Assembly (NCBI RefSeq): GCF_017304635.1
Contig: NZ_JAFKMA010000001.1
Span: 1,054,001-1,118,000 of the forward strand
Origin: Sphingomonas sp.
Lineage (GTDB): Bacteria > Pseudomonadota > Alphaproteobacteria > Sphingomonadales > Sphingomonadaceae
DNA length: 64,000 nt
Reading direction: 5' to 3'
Below the pieces are notes generated by a model. That model was not told where the DNA came from and searched no databases. It saw nothing but the letters and a program-made list of their open reading frames with translations. The translations under genes were made by a program, and so were the position numbers. This document shows positions 50,767 through 60,229 of the stretch, piece by piece; position 1 is the first letter of the stretch; every line of letters starts with the position of its first letter.

Positions 50767-51072
50767 ATGACCCAGCCGATCCAGCATACCTCCCGCCCCC
50801 AGATCGCCGACACCGATCGCATCGTCCGCGCGGTGCTGCGCGACGTGCTGGCGCTCGACCAGGCGCGGGTCGATGGCTTCGACAGCGCGACGCCGCTGTT
50901 CGGTGCGCTGCCCGAGCTCGATTCGATGGCGGTGGCCGGCGTGCTGACCGAGATCGAGGATCGGCTCGGCATCCTGATCGAGGATGACGAGGTCGACGGC
51001 GCCATGCTGGAGACGTTCGGCGCGCTGACCGCGTTCGCGCAGGCCAAGGTCGCCGCCAGGACGCGCGATTGA
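50767..51072 (+). CDS. Acyl carrier protein, exosortase A-associated
   Basis: A 101-aa carrier protein. The phosphopantetheine serine is Ser53 in PELDSMAVAGVLTEIEDRL, the family DS[ML] motif. Strongly acidic helix II and III follow (EIEDRLGILIEDDEVDG). It is divergent from the ligase and overlaps the hydrolase gene downstream, forming a small operon on the plus strand (ACP, hydrolase 2, hydrolase 1). Confidence 0.9.
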   Translation: MTQPIQHTSRPQIADTDRIVRAVLRDVLALDQARVDGFDSATPLFGALPELDSMAVAGVLTEIEDRLGILIEDDEVDGAMLETFGALTAFAQAKVAARTRD

Positions 51073-51767
51073 CCGAATATTACGACTGGGCCGGCGGGCG
51101 CGAGGCGCTGCTGCGCTGCGGTCCGGCGCAAGGCCCGGTCGCCGTGCTCGCCTTGCCGCTGTTCGAGGAAGCCAATCGCACGCGCACCTTCGCGGTCGGA
51201 CTGATGCGGCGGCTGGTCGATCGCGGCGTCGCGAGCGCGCTGCCCGATCTGCCGGGCCAGAACGAGAGCGTCGTGCCGACCGAGCAGGCGATGCTGGCGG
51301 GGTGGCGCGCCGCCTTCGCCGCAGCCGCCATGGCGGCGGGACGCGGACGCACGGTGCATGGCGTGGCGTTCCGCGGCGGCGCACTGGTCGATCATGACGC
51401 CGCGCTCGCCAGCCGCTGGCAACTGGCGCCGGCCAATGGCGACGCGCTGGTCCGCGAGCTGTTCCGCATCGCGCAGGCGGCGGGAGAGCCGCTCGGCATC
51501 GATCTCGACGCCTATAGCGACGAGGGCGGCCCGGTGACGATCGCCGGCAACCGCATCGCGCGCCCTTTGCTCCGCGACCTCGCCGCCGCCGATTGCGTGC
51601 GCGACGGTGCCGTCCGCGTCGTCCGGCTGGAGACCGACCCGGCGGTCGCCGACCGCAAGCTGTCCGGCACGCCGTTGTGGCGGCAGAGCGAGCCGGGCGA
51701 CGACCCCGCGCTCGCCGACGCGCTGGCCGACGACATCGCCGGATGGATTGCCCGATGCGCGAGTTGA
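51069..51767 (+). CDS. XrtA-associated hydrolase 2, lacking a canonical nucleophile
   Basis: A 232-aa alpha/beta-hydrolase-like protein starting at a TTG that overlaps the ACP stop. It has LALPLFEEANRTRTFAVGLM and LPDLPGQNES, typical for exosortase A hydrolase 2. The nucleophile position reads GVAFRGG in place of G-x-S-x-G, and no serine is at the elbow. So it may be non-catalytic or use another residue. Co-translated with ACP, so a role in handling the ACP-bound intermediate is plausible. Confidence 0.8.
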   Translation: MTEYYDWAGGREALLRCGPAQGPVAVLALPLFEEANRTRTFAVGLMRRLVDRGVASALPDLPGQNESVVPTEQAMLAGWRAAFAAAAMAAGRGRTVHGVAFRGGALVDHDAALASRWQLAPANGDALVRELFRIAQAAGEPLGIDLDAYSDEGGPVTIAGNRIARPLLRDLAAADCVRDGAVRVVRLETDPAVADRKLSGTPLWRQSEPGDDPALADALADDIAGWIARCAS

Positions 51768-52519
51768 TCGCGTTTCCCTGCGACGGCGACACGCTGGCCG
51801 GCACGCTCGACGATGCCGGTGGCGCGACCGGGCTGCTGATCGTGTCGGGCGGCAACGAGATTCGCTGCGGTGCGCATCGCGGGATGGCGTTGCTGGCGGC
51901 GGAGCTCGCGGCGCGGGGGGCGCCCGTGTTCCGGTTCGATCGCCGCGGGATCGGCGATTCGGAGGGCGCCAATCATGGCTGGGCCGATAGTGGCCCCGAC
52001 ATCGCCGCCGCCACGCAGGCGTTCCGCGCCGTCGCGCCGGGTGTGCGGCGGATCGTCGGGTTCGGCAATTGCGACGCCGCGACCGCGCTGGCGCTGTTCC
52101 ATGCTGAGGCCGGGATCGACGCGCTGGCGCTCGCCAATCCCTGGGTCGGCGACGAGGACGACGACCTGCCCCCCGCCGAGGCGATCCGCGCGCATTATGC
52201 CGATCGCGTGCGAGACCCTCGCCAATGGCTGCGCGTGCTGCGCGGCGGCGTCGATATCGGCAAGGCGATCAAGGGGTTACGAAAGGCTTCCGACACGTCG
52301 TCGCAAACGGTCAACCCTATCGTCGAACGGATGGCGACGGCGCTTGCCGGCACCCCGCACCGCTTCCTGCTGGCGGGCGGGGACAACACCGCGATCCGCT
52401 TCGCGTCGGCCTGGAGCGGCGGCGGCGACATCCGCCGACTCGACAGCAACAGCCATAGCTTCGCCAAGCCCGGCGACGGCGCGTGGCTGCGCGACCAGTT
52501 GGTCGACGCGCTGCGCTGA
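51755..52519 (+). CDS. XrtA-associated hydrolase 1 with Cys in the nucleophile elbow
   Basis: A 254-aa alpha/beta-hydrolase: MRELIAFPCDGDTLAGTLDD, VSGGNEIRCGAHRG, FRFDRRGIGDSEGANHGW and the elbow GFGNCDAATALAL, where a cysteine sits in place of the usual serine. Asp and His candidates are in AGGDNTAIRF and NSHSFAKPGDG. The family name is XrtA hydrolase 1. It overlaps hydrolase 2 by 13 bases and lies 3 bases from the convergent trxB gene. Confidence 0.85.
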   Translation: MRELIAFPCDGDTLAGTLDDAGGATGLLIVSGGNEIRCGAHRGMALLAAELAARGAPVFRFDRRGIGDSEGANHGWADSGPDIAAATQAFRAVAPGVRRIVGFGNCDAATALALFHAEAGIDALALANPWVGDEDDDLPPAEAIRAHYADRVRDPRQWLRVLRGGVDIGKAIKGLRKASDTSSQTVNPIVERMATALAGTPHRFLLAGGDNTAIRFASAWSGGGDIRRLDSNSHSFAKPGDGAWLRDQLVDALR

Positions 52520-52522
52520 CGA

Positions 52523-53491
52523 TCACTCCGCCGCTTCGGCGACCTGTTCGAAATCGGCCTCGGCCAGGAAGCGCTCGGCATCCAGCGCGGCCATGCATCC
52601 CGTCCCCGCCGCCGTCACCGCCTGGCGATAGACCTTGTCCATCACGTCGCCGCACGCGAAAACGCCGGGCACGCTGGTCCGGGTCGAGCCGACCTCGACC
52701 TGGATGTAATGATCCGCATCCAACGCCAAGTGACCGCGGAACAATTCGGTCGCCGGATGGTGCCCGATCGCGACGAACCCGCCCTCGACGTCGAGCCGCG
52801 ACAGTTCGCCCGTCACCGTATCCCGCAGTTCGAGCGCGACCAGCCCGGCGGTGCCGCCGCCGTCGACGAAGGTCTCGACCTCCTTGTTCCACAGCACGTT
52901 GATCTTGTCGCTCGCGTGGAGCCGTTCCTGCAGGATCTTCTCCGCCCGCAGCGAGTCGCGGCGGTGGATCAGCGTGACGTCGGGCGAATGGTTGGTGAGG
53001 TACAGCGCTTCCTCGACCGCGGTGTTGCCGCCGCCGATCACCGCCACCCTCTTGCCGCGATAGAAGAAGCCGTCGCACGTCGCGCAGGCGCTGACGCCCT
53101 TCCCCTTCAACGCTTCCTCGCTGTCGAGCCCCAGCCATTTGGCCTGCGCGCCGGTCGCGATCACCAGCACGTCGCCCTCGTACACGTCGCCGCCATCGCC
53201 GATCAGGCGGAACGGGCGGCGGGTCAGGTCGACCTCGACGATCGAATCCCACATCATCCGCGTGCCGACATGCTCGGCCTGCGCCTGCATTTCCTGCATC
53301 AGCCACGGCCCCTGGATGACGTCGCGGAAGCCGGGATAATTCTCGACATCGGTGGTCGTCGTGAGCTGGCCGCCGGGCTGGATGCCCTGCACCACGATCG
53401 GCGCGAGTCCGGCGCGCGCGCCGTAGATCGCGGCGCTGAGCCCCGCCGGGCCGGAACCGAGGATGAGCATGCGAGTGGTATGCGTGGTCAT
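52523..53491 (-). CDS. trxB: Thioredoxin-disulfide reductase
   Basis: NADPH-dependent flavoprotein that reduces thioredoxin. The 322-aa protein shows the FAD motif LILGSGPAGLSAAIYGAR, the redox-active CATC in VSACATCDGFFY, the NADPH motif VIGGGNTAVEEALYL and the closing VFACGDVMDKVYRQ. Start at ATG 53491 (MTTHTTRMLILGSG). Transcribed divergently from the esterase gene. Confidence 0.95.
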   Translation of the reverse strand: MTTHTTRMLILGSGPAGLSAAIYGARAGLAPIVVQGIQPGGQLTTTTDVENYPGFRDVIQGPWLMQEMQAQAEHVGTRMMWDSIVEVDLTRRPFRLIGDGGDVYEGDVLVIATGAQAKWLGLDSEEALKGKGVSACATCDGFFYRGKRVAVIGGGNTAVEEALYLTNHSPDVTLIHRRDSLRAEKILQERLHASDKINVLWNKEVETFVDGGGTAGLVALELRDTVTGELSRLDVEGGFVAIGHHPATELFRGHLALDADHYIQVEVGSTRTSVPGVFACGDVMDKVYRQAVTAAGTGCMAALDAERFLAEADFEQVAEAAE

Positions 53492-53636
53492 GCGCAAAGT
53501 CCTAGGGGCGAAGCGCCCGTCCACGCAAATGTGGGGTGCCGCTTATCCACAACAAGCTGTGGCGGCGAGCGGAAACGCTTGCGCGACCCCGAGGCGCGCC
53601 GGATGCTCCGACGATCGGATCGAACGGAGAATCGCT

Positions 53637-54644
53637 ATGCGCCAGTTGCGGTGGGTTCTGCTTGGCGCGCTGGCGCTGACCGGCATGGCGTGCCGCGCGG
53701 CGCCAGCGCCCCAACCGCAAGACAAGCCGTCGCCGGTGCCGGCCAAGAAACCCGACGTGTTCACGGTCGGTGTCTGGCAACCAGCGGCCGGACTGCGGCA
53801 GGCTCCGATCTGGCCCGGCCCCGCGCCCGACGGAACGCTCCGACCGCAGGGACCCGAAACGATCCAGACCTACGATGATCCGCCTGCGACCGGCGGCACG
53901 TCGCAGGCGGTGCTCAACGTCGCGATCCCGACGATGACGATCATTCCTGCGAAGGGCCGCACTACCGGTACCGCGGTCATCGTCTTCCCGGGTGGCGGGT
54001 TCCAGAAGGTGTTCATGGGGCTGGAAGGTACCGAAATCTGTGACTGGCTGGTCGCGAAGGGCATCACCTGCATCGTCTCCAAATATCGCGCGCCGGGCGG
54101 CAACGATTACTGGGACGACAACCTAAAGCGCCACATCACGCCCAAGATCATGCGCGCGCTCCAGGATGCGCAGCGGACGATCCGGCTGGTCCGCTCGAAG
54201 GCCGGTGAACTCGGGATCGATCCGCACAAGATCGGCGTCATCGGCTTTTCGGCCGGCGGCTATCTGGTCGCGCAGACCAGCAATATCCTGACTCCCGCGT
54301 ACAAGCCGGTCGACGCGATCGACCAGGTGAGCAGCCGCCCGGACTTCGCCGTAGCGCTCTATCCGGGCCATATCTGCCGCGACGACGGCAAGACCTTCGA
54401 CCCGACGCTCCCCATCAGCAAGACCGCCCCGCCGACCTTTATCGCGCAGTCGTGGGATGATCCGGTCGATCCGATCTGCAACAGCCTGATGTATGCCGCT
54501 GCGCTCGACAAGGCCGGCGTCTCGACCGAAATCCACCTGTTCGCGCATGGCGGCCACGCCTTCGGCCTGCGCAAGAAGGATCAGCCGGTCGGCGTCTGGC
54601 CGACGCTGGTCGAGGCGTGGTTGAAGCAGCTCGGCATGTTATAG
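53637..54644 (+). CDS. Exported alpha/beta hydrolase (BD-FAE/esterase type)
   Basis: A 335-aa protein with a signal sequence MRQLRWVLLGALALTGMACRA; the cysteine may be a lipid anchor though the lipobox (TGMAC) is imperfect. It contains VIVFPGGGFQKVF, the nucleophile GFSAGGYLVAQ, PTFIAQSWDDPVDP and the histidine in FAHGGHAFGL. This matches acetyl-xylan/steryl esterase-like BD-FAE proteins of the periplasm. Start at 53637 has GGAGA upstream; an earlier ATG in frame overlaps trxB. Confidence 0.85.
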   Translation: MRQLRWVLLGALALTGMACRAAPAPQPQDKPSPVPAKKPDVFTVGVWQPAAGLRQAPIWPGPAPDGTLRPQGPETIQTYDDPPATGGTSQAVLNVAIPTMTIIPAKGRTTGTAVIVFPGGGFQKVFMGLEGTEICDWLVAKGITCIVSKYRAPGGNDYWDDNLKRHITPKIMRALQDAQRTIRLVRSKAGELGIDPHKIGVIGFSAGGYLVAQTSNILTPAYKPVDAIDQVSSRPDFAVALYPGHICRDDGKTFDPTLPISKTAPPTFIAQSWDDPVDPICNSLMYAAALDKAGVSTEIHLFAHGGHAFGLRKKDQPVGVWPTLVEAWLKQLGML

Positions 54645-54645
54645 C

Positions 54646-55842
54646 TCACGGAATCTCGAACAACCCTGCCGCGCCCATCCCGCCGGCGGTGCACATCGAA
54701 ACGACGACATACCTCACCCCACGCTTGCGCCCCTCGATCAGCGCGTGTCCGACCAGCCGGCTGCCGGTCATGCCGAACGGATGACCGACCGCGATCGCGC
54801 CGCCATTGACGTTAAACCTGGCCGGATCGATGCCGAGCGCGTCGCGACAATAGAGGCATTGCGACGCGAACGCTTCGTTGATCTCCCACAGGCCGATATC
54901 GCCGACCGAGAGCCCGGCGCGATTGAGCAGCTTGGGGATCGCGAAGACCGGACCGATCCCCATCTCGTCCGGCTCGCAGCCCGCGACCTGAAACCCGCGA
55001 TAGATGCCGAGGATGTCCTTGCCCTCCGCCTCCGCCGCCCTGCGCTCCATCAGCACCTGCGCCGCCGCGCCGTCCGACAGTTGCGACGCGTTGCCGGCGG
55101 TGACGTTCCGGCCCTCGCGAATCACCAGCCCGTCCTTCAACACGGTGCGTAGGCCCGACAGGATCTCGGCGGTGGTGCCGCCGCGAATGCCCTCGTCCTG
55201 AGTCACGGTGATTTGCTCGGTGCCGGTCGCGTTGCCTTCCTTGTCGAACGTCGCCTTCTCGACCGTGATCGGCGCGATCTCCTCGGCGAAGGCGCCGTTC
55301 CGGAGGCCGTCGAACGCGTGCTGCTGGCTCATCGCGGCGAACTCGTCCTGCGCCGCGCGCGAAATACCGTAGCGGTCGGCGACCACCTCCGCGGTCTCGA
55401 TCATCGACATATAGGCGAGCGGTTTGCGCGCCAGCACCGACTGGTTCTGGACCGGCCCGGGCGCCTGTTTCGCGGTCAGCGTGATCGACTCCATCCCGCC
55501 GGCCAGCGCCACGTCGAGCTCGTCGCACATGATCCCGCGCGCGGCATGCGCGATCGCGGTCAGGCCGGAGCCGCATTTGCGGTCGAGCGTGAACGCCGGC
55601 ACCGTGATCGGCAGGCCGGCGGCGAACACGCACATCCGCGCGAGGTTGCCCCCTTGCGTCCCCCATTCGTTGCCCGCGCCGTAGAAGACGTCGTCGATCC
55701 GCGCCGGGTCGATCCCGGCCCGCTCGACCGCGGCGTTCATCACGTGCGCACCGAGCACGGGTGCTTCGGTCGCGTTGAAATAGCCGCGATTGGCCTTGCC
55801 GATGCCGGTGCGGGCGGTGGAGACGATGACGGCTTCGCGCAT
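54646..55842 (-). CDS. Acetyl-CoA C-acyltransferase (thiolase)
   Basis: A 398-aa thiolase: STARTGIGKANRGYFN, nucleophile Cys in LDRKCGSGLTAIA, NEAFASQ, the GHPFGMTG histidine and the final cysteine in SMCTAGGMGAAG. It could work in beta-oxidation or in acetoacetyl-CoA synthesis. The substrate loop was not diagnostic. Divergent from the CoA-ester lyase gene and convergent with the esterase gene (2 bases). Confidence 0.92.
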   Translation of the reverse strand: MREAVIVSTARTGIGKANRGYFNATEAPVLGAHVMNAAVERAGIDPARIDDVFYGAGNEWGTQGGNLARMCVFAAGLPITVPAFTLDRKCGSGLTAIAHAARGIMCDELDVALAGGMESITLTAKQAPGPVQNQSVLARKPLAYMSMIETAEVVADRYGISRAAQDEFAAMSQQHAFDGLRNGAFAEEIAPITVEKATFDKEGNATGTEQITVTQDEGIRGGTTAEILSGLRTVLKDGLVIREGRNVTAGNASQLSDGAAAQVLMERRAAEAEGKDILGIYRGFQVAGCEPDEMGIGPVFAIPKLLNRAGLSVGDIGLWEINEAFASQCLYCRDALGIDPARFNVNGGAIAVGHPFGMTGSRLVGHALIEGRKRGVRYVVVSMCTAGGMGAAGLFEIP

Positions 55843-55924
55843 GACAATCCTCTCGATTTATCGAATATCGGGTACGGCCTGTATCGGCAAGCCGCCGCGA
55901 AATCGAGAGGGACTGGCGCAGGTC

Positions 55925-56821
55925 ATGGCGGCAGGGCTAGATGCCGCGATGACGACCAGCCCCCTCGCCGCCCGCTCGCTCCTGTTCGCGCCGGGCGATT
56001 CGCCGCGCAAGCTCGAGAAGGCGGGGCTGAGCGCGGCCGATCTCGTCATCGTCGACCTGGAAGATGCCGTCGCCGAGGGCGCCAAGCCGGACGCGCGCCA
56101 CGCCGTAGCCGCGCACCTGACGGCGACGCATCGCCGCCAGCCGCATTGGGTGCGGATCAACCCGCTCGACACGCCGCACGCATTGCCCGACCTCGCCGCG
56201 ATCGTCCCGGCACGGCCCGACGGCATCGTCCTGCCGAAAGCGACGCGGGCCGATGCGGAGACGCTGCACCGCTATCTGGAGGCGCTGGAGGCGGCGGCGG
56301 GGTTGCCGGTCGGCGGCATCCCGATGTTCGTGCTGGCGACCGAGACCGCCGCCGGCGTGTTCGACGTCGGCAATTATGCCGGCTGCCCCCGCCTCGCGGC
56401 GCTGAGCTGGGGGGCGGAGGACAGCGCGACCGCGCTCGGCGCGACCAGCAATCGCGACGACGACGGCGAGTACGACTTCCCCTATCAGATGTTTCGCGCA
56501 CTCTGCCTGACCGGTGCCGCCGCCGCCGGGGTCAGCGCGATCGAGACGATCCATGGCGATTTCCGCGACGCCGCCGGGCTGGATCGGATGGCGCGCCGGG
56601 CGCGGCGGGCAGGCTTCCGCGGGATGCTCGCGATCCACCCCGACCAGGTGCCGGTCATCAACGCCGCTTTCTCCCCGAGCGCGGACGAAGTCGCGCACGC
56701 CGAAGCCGTCGTCGCCGCCTTCGCCGCCCATCCGAGCGCGGGCACGGTCGGCCTGAACGGCGCGATGCTCGATCTGCCGCACCTGAAGCGCGCGCAGGCG
56801 TTGCTGGCGATGAAACGGTAA
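55925..56821 (+). CDS. HpcH/HpaI aldolase/citrate lyase family CoA-ester lyase
   Basis: A 298-aa TIM-barrel enzyme of the CitE type. It has RSLLFAPGDSPRKLEKA, IVDLEDAVAEG with the metal Glu/Asp, HWVRINPLDTP, DGIVLPKA, LATETAAGVF and LSWGAEDSATALGA, then GMLAIHPDQVPVINAAF. Such enzymes split citramalyl-CoA, malyl-CoA or related CoA esters. ATG at 55925 chosen; 55949 is also possible. Divergent from the thiolase by 82 bases. Confidence 0.88.
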   Translation: MAAGLDAAMTTSPLAARSLLFAPGDSPRKLEKAGLSAADLVIVDLEDAVAEGAKPDARHAVAAHLTATHRRQPHWVRINPLDTPHALPDLAAIVPARPDGIVLPKATRADAETLHRYLEALEAAAGLPVGGIPMFVLATETAAGVFDVGNYAGCPRLAALSWGAEDSATALGATSNRDDDGEYDFPYQMFRALCLTGAAAAGVSAIETIHGDFRDAAGLDRMARRARRAGFRGMLAIHPDQVPVINAAFSPSADEVAHAEAVVAAFAAHPSAGTVGLNGAMLDLPHLKRAQALLAMKR

Positions 56822-56846
56822 GCCCAAACGGTCGCTGCTACCCGAA

Positions 56847-56923
56847 TGGTAGCGGAGGAGGGACTTGAACCCCCGACCCCAGGATTATGATTCCCGTGCT
56901 CTAACCAGCTGAGCTACTCCGCC
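56847..56923 (-). tRNA. tRNA-Met (anticodon CAT)
   Basis: 77 nt including an encoded CCA. Read on minus: acceptor stem GGCGGAG pairing with CTCCGCT (first pair G-U), D-loop with GCTCAGCTGGTTAGAGC, anticodon loop ATCATAA with CAT, and T-loop with GGTTCAAGTCC. The anticodon stem is CGGGA/TCCTG. The pattern matches elongator methionine tRNA of alphaproteobacteria; the lysidine-modified tRNA-Ile2 also has CAT but its usual arms differ. Confidence 0.9.
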
Positions 56924-56968
56924 CAACCGTTTGGAAGGCGCGCCTATAGGTGCGGGCGCGGCGCTCGG

Positions 56969-57472
56969 TCAAGCGCACATGTGGCGCGACAGCAATTCCC
57001 ACGGGCCGCCGCGATACCACCACGCGGCATAGCCGGCGATCGCGAGCGGACGCGGCCGGAAATCGGGGGTGAGGTCGGCGAGCAGGGCGCGGGCGGTCGT
57101 GGGGTCGACCTTGTTCTGGATCGTGACGTGCGGGCGCCAGCCGCTCGCGTCCTGCGGCGTCAGCAGCGACGCCCAGCGCTCGGCGAGGTGCGCGCGAACG
57201 GCGGCGAGGTCAGGGCTGTCGATCCGATACGCGACACCGCGGCCGAGCGAGATCAGGCCGGCCAGCCGCGTCGCCGGCCGCCCCTCGCGCGCCGCGGCGG
57301 CCAGTTGCTCGCGCACTTCGTCGGCGATCGACGGCGGCAGATGGTGGAACATCGTCAGATGCGCGGCCAGGAAATTGCGCTCGGGCGGGAAATGCGCCTG
57401 CCGCTGGCGGTCGAACCACGCCTGGTCTTCGCGGCCGAACAGTGCGGTTACGATGATCGGCGCCGGCGTCAT
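56969..57472 (-). CDS. 2'-5' RNA ligase / 2H phosphoesterase family protein
   Basis: A 167-aa protein with the two H-x-T-x motifs of this fold: AAHLTMFHHL near residue 38 and RPHVTIQNKV near 114. The start IIVTALFGREDQAWFDRQRQ matches the family's N-terminal strand. Such enzymes cut or join 2'-phosphate bonds in RNA or cyclic nucleotides. Exact substrate unknown. It is followed by the mosaic repeat at 57486 and lies 45 bases from the tRNA. Confidence 0.88.
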   Translation of the reverse strand: MTPAPIIVTALFGREDQAWFDRQRQAHFPPERNFLAAHLTMFHHLPPSIADEVREQLAAAAREGRPATRLAGLISLGRGVAYRIDSPDLAAVRAHLAERWASLLTPQDASGWRPHVTIQNKVDPTTARALLADLTPDFRPRPLAIAGYAAWWYRGGPWELLSRHMCA

Positions 57473-57485
57473 CCCGCCCCTCTAC

Positions 57486-57590
57486 GTCATCCCCGCGAAA
57501 GCGGGGACCCATCTCGAGGACTTTCAGCAGACACGACCGCAGTGATCGAGGCTATCGCGGGAGATGGGTCCCCGCTGTCGCGGGGATGAC
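57486..57590. repeat. Inverted repeat element (GTCATCCCCGCGAAAGCGGG family)
   Basis: Arms 57486-57515 and 57561-57590 are complementary over 29 of 30 bases; each arm itself holds a small hairpin CCCCGC-GAAA-GCGGGG. The 45-base centre is different. A related element of about the same size lies at 62637-62746. These are dispersed palindromic elements. Confidence 0.75.
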
Positions 57591-57599
57591 GGCGGAGGT

Positions 57600-59543
57600 T
57601 CAAATCTCCACCTGGCTCCCCAGTTCGACCACGCGATTGGTCGGCAGGCGGAAGAATTCCATCGCGCTTTCGGCGTTGCGCAGCATCCACGCGAACAGCT
57701 TCTCGCGCCAGATCGCCATCCCCGGCTTGGCCGACGGCAACAGCGTCTGCCGCGCGAGGAAGAAGCTGGTGTCCATCATCTTGAACTTCTCACCGCAATT
57801 GCCGACCAGCTTCAGCGCGGCGGGCACGTCCGGCTCCTCCATGAAGCCGTAGCGCAGCACCAGCCGATGGAAGCCGTGGCCGAGATGATCGAGCGCGAAG
57901 CGGTCACCCGGCGGCACGTATGGCACGTCGGCGATCTTTACCGTCAGCAGCATGATCCGCTCGTGCAGCACCTTGTTGTGCTTGAGGTTGTGGAGCAGCG
58001 CGTGCGGCACGCCGTCGGCCGACGATGTCATGAACACGGCGGTCCCCGGCACGCGGCTGGCGTGAGTCGCGGCGGACTGGATGAAGACCTTGATCGGCAT
58101 CGCCCCCTCGCGCATCCGCGCCATCATCAGCTGCCGCCCCTTCGACCAGGTCGTGAGGATGGTGAAGACGACGAACCCGACCAGCAGCGGGAACCAGCCG
58201 CCATCGGGGATTTTGGTCAGGTTGGCGGTCAGGTAGGCGCCGTCGACCAGGAAGAACAGGCCGAGCAGCGGCGCCGCCGCCCATTTCGGCCAGTGCCACA
58301 GCCGGAACAGCACTACGCCGAGCAGGCAGGTGTCGATCGTCATCGCGCCCGTCACCGCGATCCCGTACGCGCTGGTCAGGTTCGACGAGGTGCGGAAGAA
58401 CGCGACCAGGATCAGCACCATCGCCAGCAGCATCCAGTTGATGAGCGGGATGTAGATCTGCCCGGCGGTGGACGCGCTGGTATGCTCGATGCGGAGCCGC
58501 GGCACGAAGCCGAGCTGGATCGCCTGTTGCGTGACCGAGAACGCGCCCGAGATCACCGCCTGCGACGCGATCACCGCCGCCGCCGTCGCCAGGAACACCA
58601 ACGGCAATTGCAGCATGTCCGGCGCGAGCAGGTAGAACGGGCTGCGCAGCGCCGCCGCCCCGTCGCGGGTCAGCAACGCCGCCTGCCCCATATAATTGAG
58701 GATCAGCGCCGGCAGGACGAAGAACAGCCACGAAATCCCGATCGGCCGCCGCCCGAAATGGCCCATGTCGGCATAGAGCGCCTCCGCCCCCGTCACCGCC
58801 AGCACCACCGAACCCAGCGCCAGGAACGCGCGGTGCGGCCCGGCGATGAAGAACTCGATCGCATGGTGCGGCGACAGCGCGCCGAGCACGCCGGGCGTCT
58901 TGACGATGCTCAGGATGCCGAGCGTCGCGATCGTCGCGAAGTAGAACAGCATCACCGGTCCGAAGAACAACCCGACCTTCGCCGTCCCCTGCTTCTGGAT
59001 CGTGAACAGGAAGATCAGGATCGCGAACACGATCGGCAGCACCCAATGGCCCAGGCTCGGCTGCGCGACCGCCAGGCCCTCGACCGCCGACAGCACCGAC
59101 ACCGCTGGGGTAATCATGCTGTCGCCGTAGAACAGCGACGTCGCGAACACGCCGAGCAGGATGATCCCCGCGGTCCAGCGCTTGGTCTTGGTCCGCCCCG
59201 ACACGAGCGCGAGCAGCGCGAGGCTGCCCCCCTCGCCCCTGTTGTCGGCGCGCATGATGATCGCGACGTACTTGATCGTCACCACGATCATCATCGACCA
59301 GAACATCAGGCTGGTGACACCGAGGATATGGGTCTGGTCGAGCGGCAGTTGGTGGTGCTCGTTCGCGAACGTCTCGCGGAACGCGTAGAGCGGGCTGGTG
59401 CCGATATCGCCGAACACGATGCCGACCGCGCCGATCGCCAGCTTGACCAGACCGTCATTGCCGTGGCCGTGCGGATGCCCGGCGGGAATCGCATCCTCCC
59501 GCCCCGCCGGCAACGCATTGTCTGGGTGAGTCGCCGCGCTCAT
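57600..59543 (-). CDS. kup: Potassium transporter Kup
   Basis: A 647-aa K+ uptake protein of the inner membrane (KUP/HAK/KT). About twelve hydrophobic helices fill residues 30-450, with the family start [20 protein letters not shown], and [21 protein letters not shown] and GDGGW-like [11 protein letters not shown] cytoplasmic tail of about 190 residues follows. A histidine-rich N-terminus (HPHGHGNDG) is present. The gene sits alone, between the repeat and the Lrp gene. Confidence 0.93.
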   Translation of the reverse strand: MSAATHPDNALPAGREDAIPAGHPHGHGNDGLVKLAIGAVGIVFGDIGTSPLYAFRETFANEHHQLPLDQTHILGVTSLMFWSMMIVVTIKYVAIIMRADNRGEGGSLALLALVSGRTKTKRWTAGIILLGVFATSLFYGDSMITPAVSVLSAVEGLAVAQPSLGHWVLPIVFAILIFLFTIQKQGTAKVGLFFGPVMLFYFATIATLGILSIVKTPGVLGALSPHHAIEFFIAGPHRAFLALGSVVLAVTGAEALYADMGHFGRRPIGISWLFFVLPALILNYMGQAALLTRDGAAALRSPFYLLAPDMLQLPLVFLATAAAVIASQAVISGAFSVTQQAIQLGFVPRLRIEHTSASTAGQIYIPLINWMLLAMVLILVAFFRTSSNLTSAYGIAVTGAMTIDTCLLGVVLFRLWHWPKWAAAPLLGLFFLVDGAYLTANLTKIPDGGWFPLLVGFVVFTILTTWSKGRQLMMARMREGAMPIKVFIQSAATHASRVPGTAVFMTSSADGVPHALLHNLKHNKVLHERIMLLTVKIADVPYVPPGDRFALDHLGHGFHRLVLRYGFMEEPDVPAALKLVGNCGEKFKMMDTSFFLARQTLLPSAKPGMAIWREKLFAWMLRNAESAMEFFRLPTNRVVELGSQVEI

Positions 59544-59660
59544 CGCACGGCCGCAAGGAAGGTCATGACGACCGTATTAAGCCCCTGTTCAAATTGGCGG
59601 CGCGGTAGCACTCCGCACGAACGCCCGCAACGACCATTGGATGCATCGGTACGCTCTCGA

Positions 59661-60104
59661 TCACGGCCGCCTAATCACCTCGCGGATGACGAAATGCGAC
59701 GCCAGCCGCGTGACGCCGGGCAGCCGCGACAGCGTTTCGCGGTGGATGCGTTCGAAACTGTCGTCGCGCGTCACCTCGACGTGGAGCATGTAGTCCGCCT
59801 CCCCGCTCATCAGGAAACAGTCGCGAATCTCCGGCACGTCGAGAATCTCGCGCTCGAATGCGGCCATCGTCTCCTGCCGCTGATCCTTCAGCGTCACGTT
59901 GACCATCACCACGGTGGGGCTTCCGCGCGCCTCGCGCGACAGCACGGCGCGGAACCCGGCGATCAGCCCGCGTTCGCGCAGGGAACCGACCCGGCGATGC
60001 GCGGCGCTGGCGGACAGGCCGACCTTCTCACCCAGTTCGGCGCTGGTCAGGTCCGAATTGGCGATCAGCTGGCCGAGGATCCTGCGGTCGAGCGCGTCGA
60101 GCAT
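59661..60104 (-). CDS. Lrp/AsnC family regulator
   Basis: A 147-aa protein with an N-terminal helix-turn-helix (LDRRILGQLIANSDLTSAELGEKVGLSASAAHRRVGSL) and a C-terminal RAM ligand-binding domain (CFLMSGEADYMLHVEVTRDD). It is divergent from ald with 125 bases between, so it probably controls ald in response to alanine or another amino acid, as Lrp-type AldR regulators do. This is inferred from context. Confidence 0.9.
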   Translation of the reverse strand: MLDALDRRILGQLIANSDLTSAELGEKVGLSASAAHRRVGSLRERGLIAGFRAVLSREARGSPTVVMVNVTLKDQRQETMAAFEREILDVPEIRDCFLMSGEADYMLHVEVTRDDSFERIHRETLSRLPGVTRLASHFVIREVIRRP

Positions 60105-60229
60105 CGCATCGCGTTAGCAGAGCAACCGACGCGATAAAATCCCGATCGAGCGCCGCCAGGCGGATATTTTCGCACACCTCTCCCGCCCGATCGGCGGTAT
60201 TTGCTCGGACAATTCACAGGAGAGCGAAA

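Noticed and set aside
35401-52519. Search for a PEP-CTERM substrate protein in the XrtA locus
   Set aside because: No ORF ends with the VPEP-helix-basic tail; substrates must lie outside the window.
57564-60137. 857-codon plus-strand ORF opposite kup
   Set aside because: Low-complexity Arg/Gln/Asp shadow; spans kup and the Lrp gene without respecting either.
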